NCBI GenBank assembly: GCA_021292105.1
Contig: CM037872.1
Location: forward strand, 8,915,291-8,979,290
From: Anadara kagoshimensis
Taxonomy: Eukaryota > Mollusca > Bivalvia > Arcoida > Arcidae
Reading direction: 5' to 3'
DNA length: 64,000 nt
Position 1 is the first letter of the stretch. Each line of letters begins with the position of its first letter. The position numbers were made by a program, and so were the translations under genes. This document shows positions 1 to 9,550 of this stretch, one piece after another. The notes beneath the pieces were generated by a model that was not told the DNA's origin, made no database searches, and was given only the letters and a program-made list of their open reading frames with translations.

Positions 1-250
1 AGTTTTAGCAGCCCCAATTGCAAAATTCCTCAGTTTATACTAAAAAACTAAGGTATATTCCTTCATGTAAAGTATTTTCTTCGCTAAATTCGGTAAAATA
101 TATTTTCGGTCCTTTGAGTATATCTTCAACATATTGATAACAATTTTGGTTTAATAATTTTGGTCCAAGCACTACTGGTGAGGAATTGTATTCTGAACCG
201 GCCTAATGCTGTAAAATTAAAGCTGGTATAATATGTAATTTATACAAATG
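1..250 (+). mobile_element. RZ (retrozyme-like) copy 1, degraded
   Basis: This is a copy of the RZ repeat running in the ribozyme-sense direction and probably cut by the left window edge. Its body matches the body between the two ribozymes at 8933 and 9252 when that locus is reverse-complemented, including the segments TTTTCAACAT-like, CAATTTTGGT and AACTGGTATAATATG-like. A mutated hammerhead lies at 168-210. It is old and not expected to be active. Confidence 0.75.
168..210 (+). ncRNA. degenerate hammerhead ribozyme (RZ copy 1)
   Basis: Stem I arm AGCACTA is followed by CTGGTGA in place of CTGATGA and by GGAATTGTATTC. The GAAA box reads GAAC and the GTC cleavage triplet is deleted before TAATGCT. 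Several invariant positions are lost, so self-cleavage is not expected. It is recognisable only by comparison with the intact copies near 9 kb. Confidence 0.7.
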
Positions 251-520
251 TACATAAATTTTATGAGAGGAAAATCGCGTTTATATTTCATGTTGCGAAA
301 CATGTTTGGTATGGATTGGAAAAAAATTGCTGCGAAATTAAAGTAATTTACATTATATAGTTATCTATGATTTGCTAAAATTACATTCTTAACTAACTTT
401 GTCGAAAATAAATGGTTCTAATTGCAATTTTTTTTTTTATATTCTTCACAATATGAATTCGATTTATTTCGGACAAATTTTCATGGGTAGGAACAGTGGT
501 TTGAACATGGACGGTATGTT

Positions 521-866
521 TGAGTTGAGTTGAGTAATGGTGTTTAACGTCCCAGTCAAGAATATTTCACTTATATCGAGACGTCGCCAGCTATAGGCAA
601 AGGTGCAGAAAGTTTGCCTGTGCGTTGCGCTTATGGCATTATACAGCAGGGTTCTTTAGCGTGCCAAGCCCGTCGTGACACGGGACCTCGTTTATTTTAA
701 GTTCCCATCCGAAAGAACCGTGACTTTCATTTCGTAATGCTGAGTGCTTTGGCGAAAGAACAGTCACTACCCACTTTCAAGTCTTGGGTCAGACCCGGCC
801 GGGGTTCGAACCCACGACCTTCCACTTAAGGAGCGAGTACTCTACCAACTGAGCTACCGCAGTGGT
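521..866 (-). mobile_element. tRNA-headed SINE, type D
   Basis: Read on the minus strand, it starts with a tRNA-like head: an A box resembling GTAGCTCAGTTGGTAGAG and a B box GGTTCGAACC. A conserved body of about 270 bp follows, holding GACTGTTCTTTCGCCAAGCACT-like and GGCGACGTCTCGATATAAGTG-like blocks. The 3' end is CTTGACTGGGACGTTAAACACC followed by a short ATTACTCAACTCAA tail. Several other copies occur in the window (16583, 16981, 39763, 50173, 51613, 54338, 56370). The layout fits V-SINE or other molluscan SINE superfamilies, but the exact superfamily is not established here. Confidence 0.85.
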
Positions 867-889
867 CTGTTTGTGTTTGAGCGTGATAT

Positions 890-1165
890 ATACTGTACAC
901 TGCCCACAATAAGAACTTTAAAATTTTATATTTCCCATAGGTTTACATTATAATCATCATATATAATTTTGTCCCCACAATTCAAATATTGAAGTTTTTC
1001 CTGTATTTGAAAGTGATATCTTAACATTTATGATCAAAATGTATGAAATTAAGTTGTTTTTCTTGAAAATCAATTTTGTAAGAATAATCTGAAATTTTGG
1101 GTGAAAAATATCAAACACTCAGATTTAGCGTAATGATGTTTTAAAAAAAGTATTGTTGTGAAGAT
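890..1165 (+). repeat. dispersed repeat L, copy 1
   Basis: This stretch aligns by eye with 24245-24540 in the same orientation. Shared blocks include CATATTATAATCA-, AATATTGAAGTTTTT-, AAACACTCAG- and AATGTTTTAAA-like segments. No coding capacity or terminal repeats were seen, and the class is unknown. Confidence 0.55.
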
Positions 1166-1367
1166 TTTAAGTCTGCTATGATAGGATGAGTTATGGTAAT
1201 TTTTGAAGGGCAGTGTATGTAGGCTACACTCTAATAATGACATTAGATCATATGATAAAAAGTTACATGGCCATATTTACAATAGTGTTGCGTGTCAGTA
1301 TTAAAAATTCTCCTGGTAATATTTGATATCCCTCAGTTCCATTTTTAATTCTAATTAAAAACGTTAC

Positions 1368-1500
1368 GGGTGTAGCTGGCAAAAAAGAATGTGTTTACTC
1401 CTCCGGGACACCTGGCATCTCGTATAAGTGGTGGTACACAGTTCAATTGTCAAAGCTTTTACTGTGATTTTGGATTGTGAGTTAGACATAGATTTTATGT
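1368..1500 (+). mobile_element. family A retroelement 3' fragment
   Basis: A diverged 3' portion of family A: GGTGTAGCTGGC, a CTCCGGGACACCTGGC-like block and the ending GATTTTGGATTGTGAGTTAG. It is immediately followed by a better-preserved copy in the same orientation, giving a head-to-tail pair. Confidence 0.6.
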
Positions 1501-1770
1501 CATCACAGTATTGTTGATAAGTTTATGTGTCTAGGATTGCCATGGATATATTTGACGTCTCATAGTTCCATGTTCCTTTCACACAATTTTGGATACACAC
1601 GTGGCGGGTGATGCTAGCTAAACAGGAGGTGCTTACCCTTCCGGAGCATTCGGCCTCACTTCCCTGGTGAAAGTTCACGTGTCTAACCTAAAATGTCAGT
1701 ACCAAAGTTTTTACTTTGCTTCTGGATTGTGATTCGGACATGGATTAGTATGTTTGTTTTTGATTGATTG
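1501..1770 (+). mobile_element. family A retroelement, 5'-truncated copy
   Basis: It begins in the CATCACAGTATTGTTGATAAG segment that in longer copies follows the protein tail. It then runs through GGCGGGTG(atg)CTAGCTAAACAGG, GTGCTTACCCTTCCGGAGCA and CTTCTGGATTGTGATTCGG to the common 3' terminus GTATGTTTGTTTTTGAT. The variable 5' ends and shared 3' end across copies are typical of target-primed retrotransposition. Confidence 0.75.
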
Positions 1771-1798
1771 ATCAATTTAGATTTTTTATTTCCTAATA

Positions 1799-1945
1799 AT
1801 TACATATTGTACCAAATTAATTCTACGGCACTAGACAGCCGTTTCGAAATACACGTCCTCATCAGAAGCACTTTGAAGAAAGTTGTTACACCAAATCTTT
1901 TTTCAAGATGTTGAAAAGATACCCAAAGTACCAAAATATAATAGT
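1799..1945 (-). mobile_element. RZ (retrozyme-like) copy 2, partial
   Basis: One ribozyme-bearing end plus about 70 bp of RZ body (AAGATGTTGAAAAGATACCC, then CCAAAATATA). It lies just downstream of a family A copy. The rest of the monomer is absent. Confidence 0.7.
1828..1873 (-). ncRNA. hammerhead ribozyme, core kept, stems decayed (RZ copy 2)
   Basis: On the minus strand the core boxes CTGATGA and GAAAC and the GTC cleavage triplet are all present. Stem II (GGAC versus TTTC) pairs weakly. The 5' stem I arm (AGTGCTT) no longer complements the 3' arm (TAGTGC). Activity is therefore doubtful although the catalytic residues survive. Confidence 0.7.
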
Positions 1946-2229
1946 TTGCAAGAGGGATTGTTTTACAGCAGTATGTATGCATATAGATATACTATATATG
2001 ACCGAACCACTAAACGTAAGAAAATATGTCAATAATCTGATTGTTTCATATCGGATTGATTTCAATCCATAAATTTATGAAGCAGATGGATGATATATGA
2101 TGATTAATAACAAAAATACGGTTATTCATTATAAGACCACATGTAGTGTCTGTTATTGGAAGGATGCACTATTATTTAACCTTTAATCTCGCTTAATTTT
2201 CATGTTAATCTTCACAAATACAATACATA

Positions 2230-2345
2230 GTCAAACCTGTCTATAAAAACCACCAAAGGGAACCACTAAAAGTGGTTTTTATGAAGATGTAGCCCTTATA
2301 TATAGGTCCATAACATGAATAAAGAGCAATTTGGATAAAATTTTA
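2230..2345 (+). mobile_element. dispersed repeat J, copy 1 (MITE-like)
   Basis: Starts ATAGTCAAACCTGTCTATAA, followed by AACCACTAAAAGTGG and a GAATAAAGAGCAATTTGGAT-like block. Related copies are at 9428-9550 (same strand) and 20381-20525 (opposite strand). It carries internal inverted CCAC/GTGG motifs and has no coding capacity. A DNA-transposon-derived MITE is likely, family uncertain. Confidence 0.6.
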
Positions 2346-2432
2346 CTGTCTTTTAAAAGCAGATGGTTTTTTTATAGATGTGACCTTTAAGACAGTTCGA
2401 ATGTACTTGAAGAAATGATATATCATTATCAT

Positions 2433-2525
2433 TTTCAAACTTTTCATTGAAGAAAAGATCAAAGGTCATTTTATTACATCTGTCATTAACCCGAATGAGA
2501 CGTCGAAGAAGAATAAATTGCAAAA
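2433..2525 (+). repeat. dispersed repeat M, copy 1
   Basis: The segment containing GAAGAAAAGATCAAAGGT, then GTCGAAGAAGAATAAATTG, recurs at 5118-5220 with a few changes. Nothing further is recognisable. Confidence 0.5.
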
Positions 2526-2659
2526 AAAATTCGTTCTTCGATATTGCTCAATGTTTTTCAGCAACTAGAAACTATGTTCTTGTTTTTGTGTAAAATCTTT
2601 ACTTGGTATGTCAGATACGGTGTAAACAAAACAGTTGACGTGACATTCTCTATAACGAA

Positions 2660-3075
2660 ATCACAAAACGCTTACGGTGTATTTGTTTCCCAATCAATAC
2701 GCTATGGTAGAGCTTGTTCCCACTACGATAACTTTGTACAACGAAGCAGGCTGCTTGCAAATAAATTGTTGACTCAAGGATATTGCAAGCCTAGGCTTAT
2801 TAAGGCCCTCAGAAAGTTTTGATGACAGTCATTACAGTATTGTTGATAAGTGTGATGTCTTTGTGTTCAGGATTGCCCTGGATATATTTGACGTATCATA
2901 GTTCAATGTTCCTGCCACACAATTTTGATTAAAAAGGAGGAGCTAATCCTTCTAGAGCACTCGGCCTCACTTCCCTTGTGGAATTTCACTTGTCTAACAT
3001 GACTCTCAGTTCCAAAAATATAACTTTGCCTCTTGATTGTGATTCAGACATCGATAAGTACATGTATGTTTGTTT
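2660..3075 (+). mobile_element. family A retroelement copy with protein tail
   Basis: This is one of the longer A copies. It contains the degraded protein tail (2667-2822) followed by the usual 3' region, ending near GACATCGATAAGTACATGTATG-like sequence at 3075. It lacks the CACGTGGCGGGTG block, so it is internally deleted. Confidence 0.75.
2667..2822 (+). pseudogene. C-terminal tail of a reverse-transcriptase-type protein (family A)
   Basis: The frame reads NAYGVFVSQ, then RACSHYDNFVQRSRLL and GYCKPRLIKALRKF before a TGA. In the longer copy at 13868-14130 the same frame continues through the equivalent position as FYGRHHSIVDKFDVS, so this stop is a mutation and not the natural terminus. From general knowledge, AYGV(F/Y)(V/I)SQLIRY followed by a basic KFYGR segment is the end of reverse-transcriptase-containing proteins that are abundant in mollusc and lancelet genomes. 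The element class is not settled here. The catalytic part is absent, so this is a truncated fragment without function. Confidence 0.6.
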
Positions 3076-3346
3076 TTTAGTATAGTATGTCGAAAAGTTA
3101 AAAAAAAAATACATTACAAATATAACAACTGTTATAAATTAATAAAGCACGGGTCAATTAAAGACTGCTCAAATGATATTTTTACATTTATGAGATTTTT
3201 TTACCTTTGCATAAAAACAACTGTCAAAATCATTTATTATAATCCCCTTTTTATTTTATCTAAGCTGGCGTTTATTACTTCTGCAATTAACCTGATTCAA
3301 GTTGTAGAATATGTATCGAAAAATAAACAAGCATATTCAGTGAATT

Positions 3347-3622
3347 AGAACCCCCGCCAACAGTTGTTTTTTTGCCATTTTTACATATGTTGAAAGGGCA
3401 ATAACTCCAAGGAAAACCAAACCAACTCAGGTTAACGATTTGCGCATCTCCTATCAGAGTTGATGCTCTGCACCAAGTTTTGTGAAATAGCGCTTCATAG
3501 TTTTGGAGAATTTCGGAAGGACGGTCGGACGGACGGATATTCGAATTTAATAGCACCATCTTTCTACGAAAGTTGTTCATAGCACTTAATACGACCCTCT
3601 TTCTACGAAAGGCGGGGATAAT
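3347..3622 (+). mobile_element. dispersed repeat K, copy 1 (MITE-like)
   Basis: It opens with ACCCCCGCCAAC and closes with AAAGGCGGGGATAATATG, short inverted GC-rich ends. Inside are GGCAATAACTCC, GATTTGCGCATCTCCTATC and a GGACGG run (3520-3537). A second member with CCCCCC ends and GGACGG runs lies at 31099-31330. This style is common in bivalve genomic DNA, based on general knowledge. Confidence 0.6.
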
Positions 3623-3984
3623 ATGCCACTAGTAAAAATCATGATTGGTATTGTCACTTTTTTGTTTTGTCCAGTATGTATTTAAATTTACTGTTCGTCA
3701 AGATTTATGTGTGATACGAAAGAGTTGTTGCAAAAATTACCTTAGCAGAAAAAATTGCCATAAAAATATTGATCAAAACCTTAACCATCTCTTATTTAAT
3801 TGAAGAAGTTCATCTAGTCAGCCATGGTGAAGTGAACAAATGGCACAAAGTGTCCCCTCAAAAAGGGACTAGACGCCACTGCCACTGCAATTTAATCCGT
3901 ATTATTTGCGCTTGAATAAAATGAATTTTACAGATCATATATATTTTTGACCCACGATATAAAAACAATTTTGAATTAGTAAAT
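3623..3984. other. no recognisable feature
   Basis: AT-rich sequence with no convincing frame, repeat or RNA motif. A block near 3830-3890 (GCACAAAGTGTCCCC) could not be matched to anything else in the window. Confidence 0.5.
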
Positions 3985-4145
3985 ACTCTAAATTACTCAA
4001 AAACTATATATTTTGGTCCATTGGGTATCTTTTCAACATCTTGAAAACAATTTTGGTTTCTTAATTTTGCTCCAAGCATTACTGATAAGGAATTGTATTC
4101 TGCAACGACGTCTATTGCTGTAAAATTAAAACTGGTATAATATGT
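3985..4145 (+). mobile_element. RZ (retrozyme-like) copy 3, partial
   Basis: RZ body segment (TTTTGGTCCATTGGGTATCT, then CTTTTCAACATCTTGAAAAC) leading into a ribozyme-like end and the AAAACTGGTATAATATGTA tail block. It runs in the ribozyme-sense direction. Confidence 0.7.
4075..4119 (+). ncRNA. degenerate hammerhead ribozyme (RZ copy 3)
   Basis: Stem I arms AGCATTA and TATTGCT still pair at six of seven positions and the GTC triplet is present. The core reads CTGATAA, so the invariant G is changed, and GAAAC is GCAAC. It should be inactive. Confidence 0.7.
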
Positions 4146-4411
4146 ATTAAGAACCAAGACGCAATCAAACTATTTGATTGACAAATGGCTGCAAATAGAC
4201 CGCTAAGGTACCAGATAAATATGTCGCTAAGGAATAACAAAAACATAAATTGGTCGCACACATACTGGGTCATAAAAAGGTCATTCTGGTGCTAGATAAA
4301 TGGAAAGAATAAACATAAGATTAGGAGATTCAGATGATTAGTATTTAGTATACCTTATCCCACTGATTTCCCCGGTGAAAATCCATGTGGAAGAACAACT
4401 ACTGTACTAAA

Positions 4412-4730
4412 TTGGTACATTGCTCACTTGGTATGTGAGAGGTCGTAGGTTCGAAGCCGCACTGGATCCAATCAAGACTTGAAAATAGACAGGGTCTGTT
4501 TGTTCACCAAGTACTCGCATAGTGCATTTAAAAATAAATGTTACATGTTTCTTCGGAAAAGACCTAAAACCCGATGCTGTGTCACGACAGGTGTCGCACG
4601 TTAAAGAACTATCCCTGAATATTTTCCTGAACGTAATGCAAAGGAAAATAACCCTGCTACTTTACCTATGACTGGTGACGTCTCGATATTAGTGAAATTT
4701 GTTGACTGAGATGAAAAACCTTATTCAATC
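4412..4730 (+). mobile_element. tRNA-headed SINE, diverged subfamily
   Basis: A weak head (TGCTCACTTGGTATGTGAG with a B-box-like GGTTCGAAG) is followed by AATCAAGACTTGAAAATAG. The GTCACGACAGGTGTCGCACG block and GGTGACGTCTCGATATTAGT come next. The tail is a short tandem of AATC. Relatives are at 20137, 39190 and 56693. Confidence 0.7.
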
Positions 4731-5117
4731 AATCAATGATGCGTTAAACTCAATTTGCTTGTTTCAAGTTCTAACTTTTGCTTTGATTTGTACATTAATT
4801 TGTATTTGTTTTTGATATATATTATATTCTATGAATATAAGGTAACAATAGAAAAAATAAATATATAATTACACACAAACAGACAAGTTTAAATAATACT
4901 AGTTATCCCAAATCAACAGCAAAGTAAAAAATAGAAAAAACTGTCAAATTAGGTATTAAAGGTGAATTTTCACCAGGGAAGTGAACCATTTGATTTGAGT
5001 GTACTTTAATAACTGAAACTATCATTGTGTAATGACAAAAGCACAGTGTAATTTTAATAGCATTTTAATATCACTACTTCGCATGGTTCACCTTTGCCAA
5101 CATAGAAGTGAATTATG

Positions 5118-5220
5118 ATGTTAATTTTTCAAATTTTACATCGAAGAAAAGATCAAAGGTTACTTAATTACTTCTGTAGTTAACTCGTTTGAGCTGTCGA
5201 AGAAAAATAAATTAGTCCAG
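5118..5220 (+). repeat. dispersed repeat M, copy 2
   Basis: Matches 2433-2525 through TCGAAGAAAAGATCAAAGGT and GTCGAAGAAAAATAAATT. Class unknown. Confidence 0.5.
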
Positions 5221-5714
5221 TTTAATTGACTCCAAAATCATAAAATACCACCTATCATTTGTTAAGAAAAAAACATTATTTTCAAAACCGTTTGCCATCA
5301 TATGCGTTGTCCAGGTAGAAAAACAAAGCCCATGAAATGAGATGAACAATGACAAATGATCACTAAATCCTTGTTGTATTATTTATCAGGTACAAGTACT
5401 TTATAAACGTTTGTAACTCCATTGTACGTTCTTTAATCCTGACCTCTGTCGCACTTTTGGAAACAATTAGCATAATTTGCCCCGCCCTTGTTTTATAAAC
5501 AAAATAATTATTAGTATGATTTATATTTTTCTTTCACCTTTTTTCATATTAACGTTTTGATATATCGTTATTTGTTACAAGTTTTTTTTACACAAAAATA
5601 GTTAGTGATGTAGTATTACATTGGTTCTTCTTATATATTGCTTTATTTTACAACAATTGGTAGCCAAGGTATTTTTAATGAAAGCTTACGTATATATTAT
5701 TTTCTGGGTAATTT
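5221..5714. other. no recognisable feature
   Basis: Low-complexity AT-rich sequence with no supported frame or repeat. Confidence 0.5.
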
Positions 5715-5957
5715 TTGATACAGGGACATCACACGTATCAACAATATTATGATGACGGTCACAAAACTTTTTGGTGGTTTTGTTGAACCTTGACCTGCAA
5801 TATCCCTGGATCAATCAAAAACAAATACACTAATCCAGGTCCGAATCACAACCAAGAAGCAAAGTTAAAACTTTGGAACTGACAAGTTAGGTTAGACACG
5901 TGAACTTCTACTAGGGAAGTGAGGCCGGGTGCTCCGGAAGAGTAAGCACCTCCTGTT
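5715..5957 (-). mobile_element. family A retroelement, two pieces with a joined 3' end
   Basis: On the minus strand the 3' region (5957 down to about 5813) ends in the normal TTTTTGAT terminus. It then continues without a gap into TGATCCAGGGATATTGC, which belongs inside the protein-tail region of another A copy. The same joint occurs at 8155-8440, so it is either a head-to-tail dimer joint or a distinct subfamily structure. Confidence 0.65.
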
Positions 5958-6189
5958 GTGATATATGTAATGAAAGCTTAAGTATATACTTTTGCAAAGT
6001 ATCTTTATTACTATATTTTGAACACTACGATAGCCGAGTTGGGAGATTGCTCTTCCGTATATCGGAAATCGGCGCTGTACATACCGTGATCGAACTATAA
6101 GGTAAAAGTTTCTACAATATCACAAACATCTTGTGACGCCCGGTAATATAACCGAGATGTTCTTTGATCCGATTGATGTTTTTACTCTA

Positions 6190-6420
6190 TATATAATATG
6201 AAATTTCAGTTTGTTTCCATAAAGGCATATTCATATAAATAAAAATTAAGAAACTAAGGATTGCATAAGGGGGATTAGGTAAAATACATTTTTGTCTTTT
6301 TTTTAATTTCAACATTTCAAAAAATATTTGCATTTCCACATTTTTGGTCAGAGTACTACATGTGAGGAATTTTATTCCGAAACGACCATCTAGCACTGCA
6401 AAATTACGTCTGATTTAATA
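6190..6420 (+). mobile_element. RZ (retrozyme-like) copy 4, diverged
   Basis: Ribozyme-sense direction, strongly diverged body, with a mutated hammerhead at 6352-6397. The stretch after the ribozyme is duplicated in tandem (see 6391-6705), suggesting a shorter monomer variant of about 160 bp. Confidence 0.6.
6352..6397 (+). ncRNA. degenerate hammerhead ribozyme (RZ copy 4)
   Basis: Stem II is intact (GGAAT, loop, ATTCC) and GAAAC is kept. The CTGATGA box reads CATGTGA and the cleavage triplet GTC reads ATC. Stem I arms AGTACTA and TAGCACT have one mismatch. Loss of the CTGATGA box argues against activity. Confidence 0.65.
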
Positions 6421-6705
6421 ATGAACATAATCTTAAGTACATTAGATTGTCATATATTTAGAAATCAAACCTCTATTATTACTGGAAATTCAAAGCAACG
6501 TATTTTACCTTAACTGGCGAAAATTGCATGTATGTTAATTAATATTTTTTTTTAATTTAGCACTGCAAAATTGTAACTGGTTAAGTAAAAATTATATCCT
6601 TAAATGTATTTGATTGCAATATATTTAGAATTCAAGCCTAAATGACTAAATTACTAGGAACGTATTTTACCTTAACTGGCAAAAATTGCATGTATTTTAC
6701 TTTTT
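6391..6705 (+). repeat. tandem pair of about 160 bp starting at the ribozyme end
   Basis: Both units begin TAGCACTGCAAAATT (6391 and about 6556) and contain ACGTATTTTACCTTAACTGGC, then AAAATTGCATGTAT. They look like two short RZ-derived monomers. The second unit lacks the ribozyme core. Confidence 0.65.
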
Positions 6706-7684
6706 TTATTTTCATTTCAATTTAATGCCATCTTCTTGAATCTTCTGTAGAGAAAACGAAGATAAATAAAAATAAAAAAGTAAAAGAAAATTTATTCAGG
6801 TGTATGATTACATATAAATATTACGTATTTGATTCTAATTTATGTAAGATAGAAATCCAATATTAAATGGTTTTATTGCTTAAAGAACTAAAGTCATTGC
6901 AAAATGTGCAATTTTCCTCTCAAACCATTCTGAATAACAATTATTTTCATTGAATCTTATTAATCATCGTGGCAATAAAACAAGGGAAATTTCTACTCAA
7001 ATTTTATAAAATTCATGAATTTCTTTTAGTTTTAAGTATATTCAGTGTTTTATACCACTTCTTTAACATTTGAGATACTCTAATGAGGACTATAAAATAC
7101 TATAAATTACCAAAAGAAATGTGCGCACACTATATCGAATTTCACGTAAAAAGCTTTGAAAGATATTCAGTGGCAGTTATATCAAATGATTTAATTGTAA
7201 ATCTCATAATTTGACTGAAAAAGAAATTTATCTTAACGTTTGATTCATGGATTACGGGAGTTTTATAAGCTACCTAATTTTTATTTCTCATAAGTAGGTT
7301 ATCTTAAGAAGGTCAGGGTGAAGTTCATTTTGACCTATTCTCATCAACAGACACTATTTTTTTAATTTGAAATAAAAGAAGAAAATTGGAAGCTAAAACA
7401 TGTTATTGGCCAAAGCCGACCAACAAAGTTAGAACATGAATTGATCAATCAATAAAAAAAAAATTAAAAAAAAAAAGCAAAAAAGCGATTTAAGTTAAAC
7501 ACGTGAGCTTCAACTTGAGAAGTGGGACCGGGTGTTAAATAATGGATTTAAGGGAAGGAATTAATATGGTTAAGGTTGATCCTAGTACGGGAACTTTATA
7601 CCACAAAATAAACTACCTATAAATAAATTGTACACGCAGTAATATTGGAAGCCTTGGTCTAACAAGAGCCTAAAAACGTTTATT
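6706..7684. other. no recognisable feature
   Basis: AT-rich, with poly-A stretches around 7447-7480 and a weak family A trace (7498-7540, ACACGTGAGCTTCAAC). No supported gene. Confidence 0.5.
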
Positions 7685-8045
7685 ACCATGGTAACAATAC
7701 TGTTGATAAGAGAGAAGTCACTGTCCCATAGTTTTATGTTTCATTCATTACCAATTTTGATACACTCATACACTGAGTGTGTGGCTAGCTAGAGGTGCTT
7801 ACCCTTTCGGAGCACCCGGTCTCGCATCCCTGGTGAAAGTTCGCTTGTTTAACTTTATTTGCCTAGTTTAACTTTATTTTCATTCTCAATTTTGATTTTA
7901 CACTGAGTGTAGCTAGCTATACAACAGGTACTTACCCTTACGGAACACCCGGTCTCGCATCCCCGGTGGAAGTTCACTTGTTTAACTTTATTTACCAGTT
8001 TTTAAAGTTTTTAAGTTGCTTTTGAGATTTTGATTTTGACATGGA
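7685..8045 (+). mobile_element. family A, two diverged copies in tandem
   Basis: Two successive 3' regions, each with a GTGTAGCTAGCTA-like block, a TTACCCTT(T/A)CGGA block and TCTCGCATCCC(T/C)GGTG. They are about 130 bp apart and the second reaches the GATTTTGACATGG end. They form a subfamily in which GCATCCC replaces ACTTCCC. Confidence 0.65.
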
Positions 8046-8154
8046 AAAGTATTTTATGTTTGTTTTTCTTAACTTGTTTATTTCAATGTTTTTATTTTTG
8101 GTTGCCACAAATCCGTTGCTTAGGGTCCTACAACAAAAACAAAAACAAAACACG

Positions 8155-8440
8155 ACTAAACATTATTTCCATGGTTATTTTGGATACAGAAACATGCGTA
8201 TCAACATTTTTGTGATGATTGCCATACTTTTTGATGGTTTTGTTAAGCCTTGACTTGCAATATTCATAGATCAATAAAAAACAAACAAACTAATCCATGT
8301 CCGAATCACAATCCAGAAGTAAAATAAAAACTTTGGAACTGAAAAGTTAGACACGCGAACTTCAACCAGGGAAGTGAGGCAGGGTGCTCCGAAAGGACAC
8401 GCACTTCCTGTTTAGCTAGCTACACCGTTACATGTGTAAT
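8155..8440 (-). mobile_element. family A, minus copy with joined 3' end
   Basis: The 3' region (8420 down to about 8275) ends at the TTTTTGAT-like terminus. It is joined to a protein-tail segment (CAAGGCTTAACAAAACC on the minus strand), the same joint as at 5813. Confidence 0.65.
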
Positions 8441-8899
8441 TAAAATTGTGAGTATGTTTTTGTAAACAACTTGCTATGTTGTCTACAGCTTCCGTTGTGG
8501 TAAAAAAAAAACTATATCATAGCGTACTAATTGTTATTGTAGAACAAATACAAAAAAGCATGAGGACCAGTTAAAGTGCGCCAAGTTTGGCCTGGCCGTT
8601 TGACCTTTAATTTAAATATTTAAACAAACATATTCGTTGTGTAATTTAGGCGCTATATAAAGTTAATATATTAGGATAGATGATAGCAATACTCGTTATC
8701 CAGTGTTTATGGTAATAAAACCTGCCTGCTGTCCTACCTAAATCACAGCCTATTAGCCCAATCAAATATTCAAATTTTAAAGGTCAAACAGCCAAGTCAA
8801 ACATGACGTTGCTGCTTAGAAACGAACTGTTGACGATACAAAAATGAAGTCAACACATAAAAATTTTAAAACAACAATACAATGTAAACTGATTTACTT
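8441..8899. other. no recognisable feature
   Basis: No supported frame, tRNA-like box or repeat match. Two inverted stretches around 8590 (GTTTGACC) and 8780 (GGTCAAAC) suggest a weak fold-back MITE, unproven. Confidence 0.4.
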
Positions 8900-8932
8900 A
8901 GTAATTACATCTTATACCAGTTTTATATTTAC

Positions 8933-8978
8933 AGCACTAGACGGCCGTTTCGGAATACAATTCCTCATCAGCAGTGCT
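8933..8978 (-). ncRNA. hammerhead ribozyme, type I, intact core
   Basis: Read 5' to 3' on the minus strand, the order is arm AGCACTG, CTGATGA, stem II GGAAT/ATTCC with loop TGT, then GAAA. Stem III is AC/GT closed by GGCC, followed by cleavage triplet GTC and arm TAGTGCT. Stem I pairs at all seven positions with one G-T wobble. All invariant core residues are present. The short stem III suggests cooperation between two ribozymes in a dimer, as known for short-stem-III hammerheads. Predicted cleavage follows the C of GTC. Confidence 0.9.
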
Positions 8979-9251
8979 TGGACCAAAATTATGAAACCAA
9001 AATTATTTTGAAGATGTTGAAAAGCTACCCAAAGGACAAAAATATAGCTAAGGAAAAACTTTGCATTAGGGAATATACCTTAGTTTTTGAGAAATTTCAA
9101 ATTTTAACTTGCAGGAAATTTAGACAATTATATTTCTGACAATAATACGGAAGTATTGCCTACTGAGTTTGTGATATCCTTGGGGCACCAGCCACCAGCA
9201 GAGATATCGGCTCAGGGGTTTAAATTAGATCTTATACCAGTTTTATTTTAC

Positions 9252-9297
9252 AGCACTAGACGGCCGTTTCGGAATACAATTCCTCATCAGTAGTGCT
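9252..9297 (-). ncRNA. hammerhead ribozyme, type I, intact core
   Basis: Identical to the motif at 8933-8978 except that the 5' stem I arm is AGCACTA, which pairs perfectly with TAGTGCT over seven positions. Core boxes, stem II, the short stem III and the GTC triplet are all intact. It lies 319 bp from its partner. Confidence 0.92.
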
Positions 9298-9427
9298 TGG
9301 ACCAAAATTATGAAACTAATACTAGAAAATTAACCATGAAAATTATAGACTGATTCGCACATTTTCATAAAAGAATTAACTACCAAGGACGTTCGGATAC
9401 AGATATAAACATCCATAATTCAATAGT

Positions 9428-9550
9428 ACACAGTCAAATATGTCTATAAAGGCCACCCAAGGGAACCAGTAAAAGTGGCCTTAACGGACAGGTGGCCTTT
9501 ATATACAGGTTCAAATAATATGAATAAAGAACAATTAGGATACAATTATA
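9428..9550 (+). mobile_element. dispersed repeat J, copy 2 (MITE-like)
   Basis: Starts CACAGTCAAATATGTCTATA, then AAGGCCACC and an inverted GGTGGCCTTTATATACAGG, and ends with GAATAAAGAACAATTAGGAT. It is the best copy of J in the window. The internal inverted GGCCACC/GGTGGCC pair would form a hairpin. Confidence 0.65.

Larger units (their letters stand above)
8900..9322 (-). mobile_element. retrozyme-like element: dimeric RZ with two intact hammerheads
   Basis: This is the best-preserved RZ locus. Two ribozyme motifs (8933-8978 and 9252-9297) flank one complete monomer of 319 bp, and partial body sequence extends on both sides. In the minus (ribozyme-sense) direction, transcription through the locus would place a cleavage site at each end of the monomer and release a 319-nt unit. 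The body contains no open frame, so the element is non-autonomous. Metazoan retrozymes are known to have this design: tandem monomers of a few hundred bases bounded by type I hammerheads with tiny stem III, copied through circular RNA. Assigning RZ to that class is my inference from motif and spacing. Confidence 0.85.

Noticed and set aside
6008..6130. tRNA-like stretch with TAGCCGAGTTGGGA and GTGATCGAACT
   Set aside because: It could be a decayed SINE head but no second copy or body was recognised, so it was not annotated.
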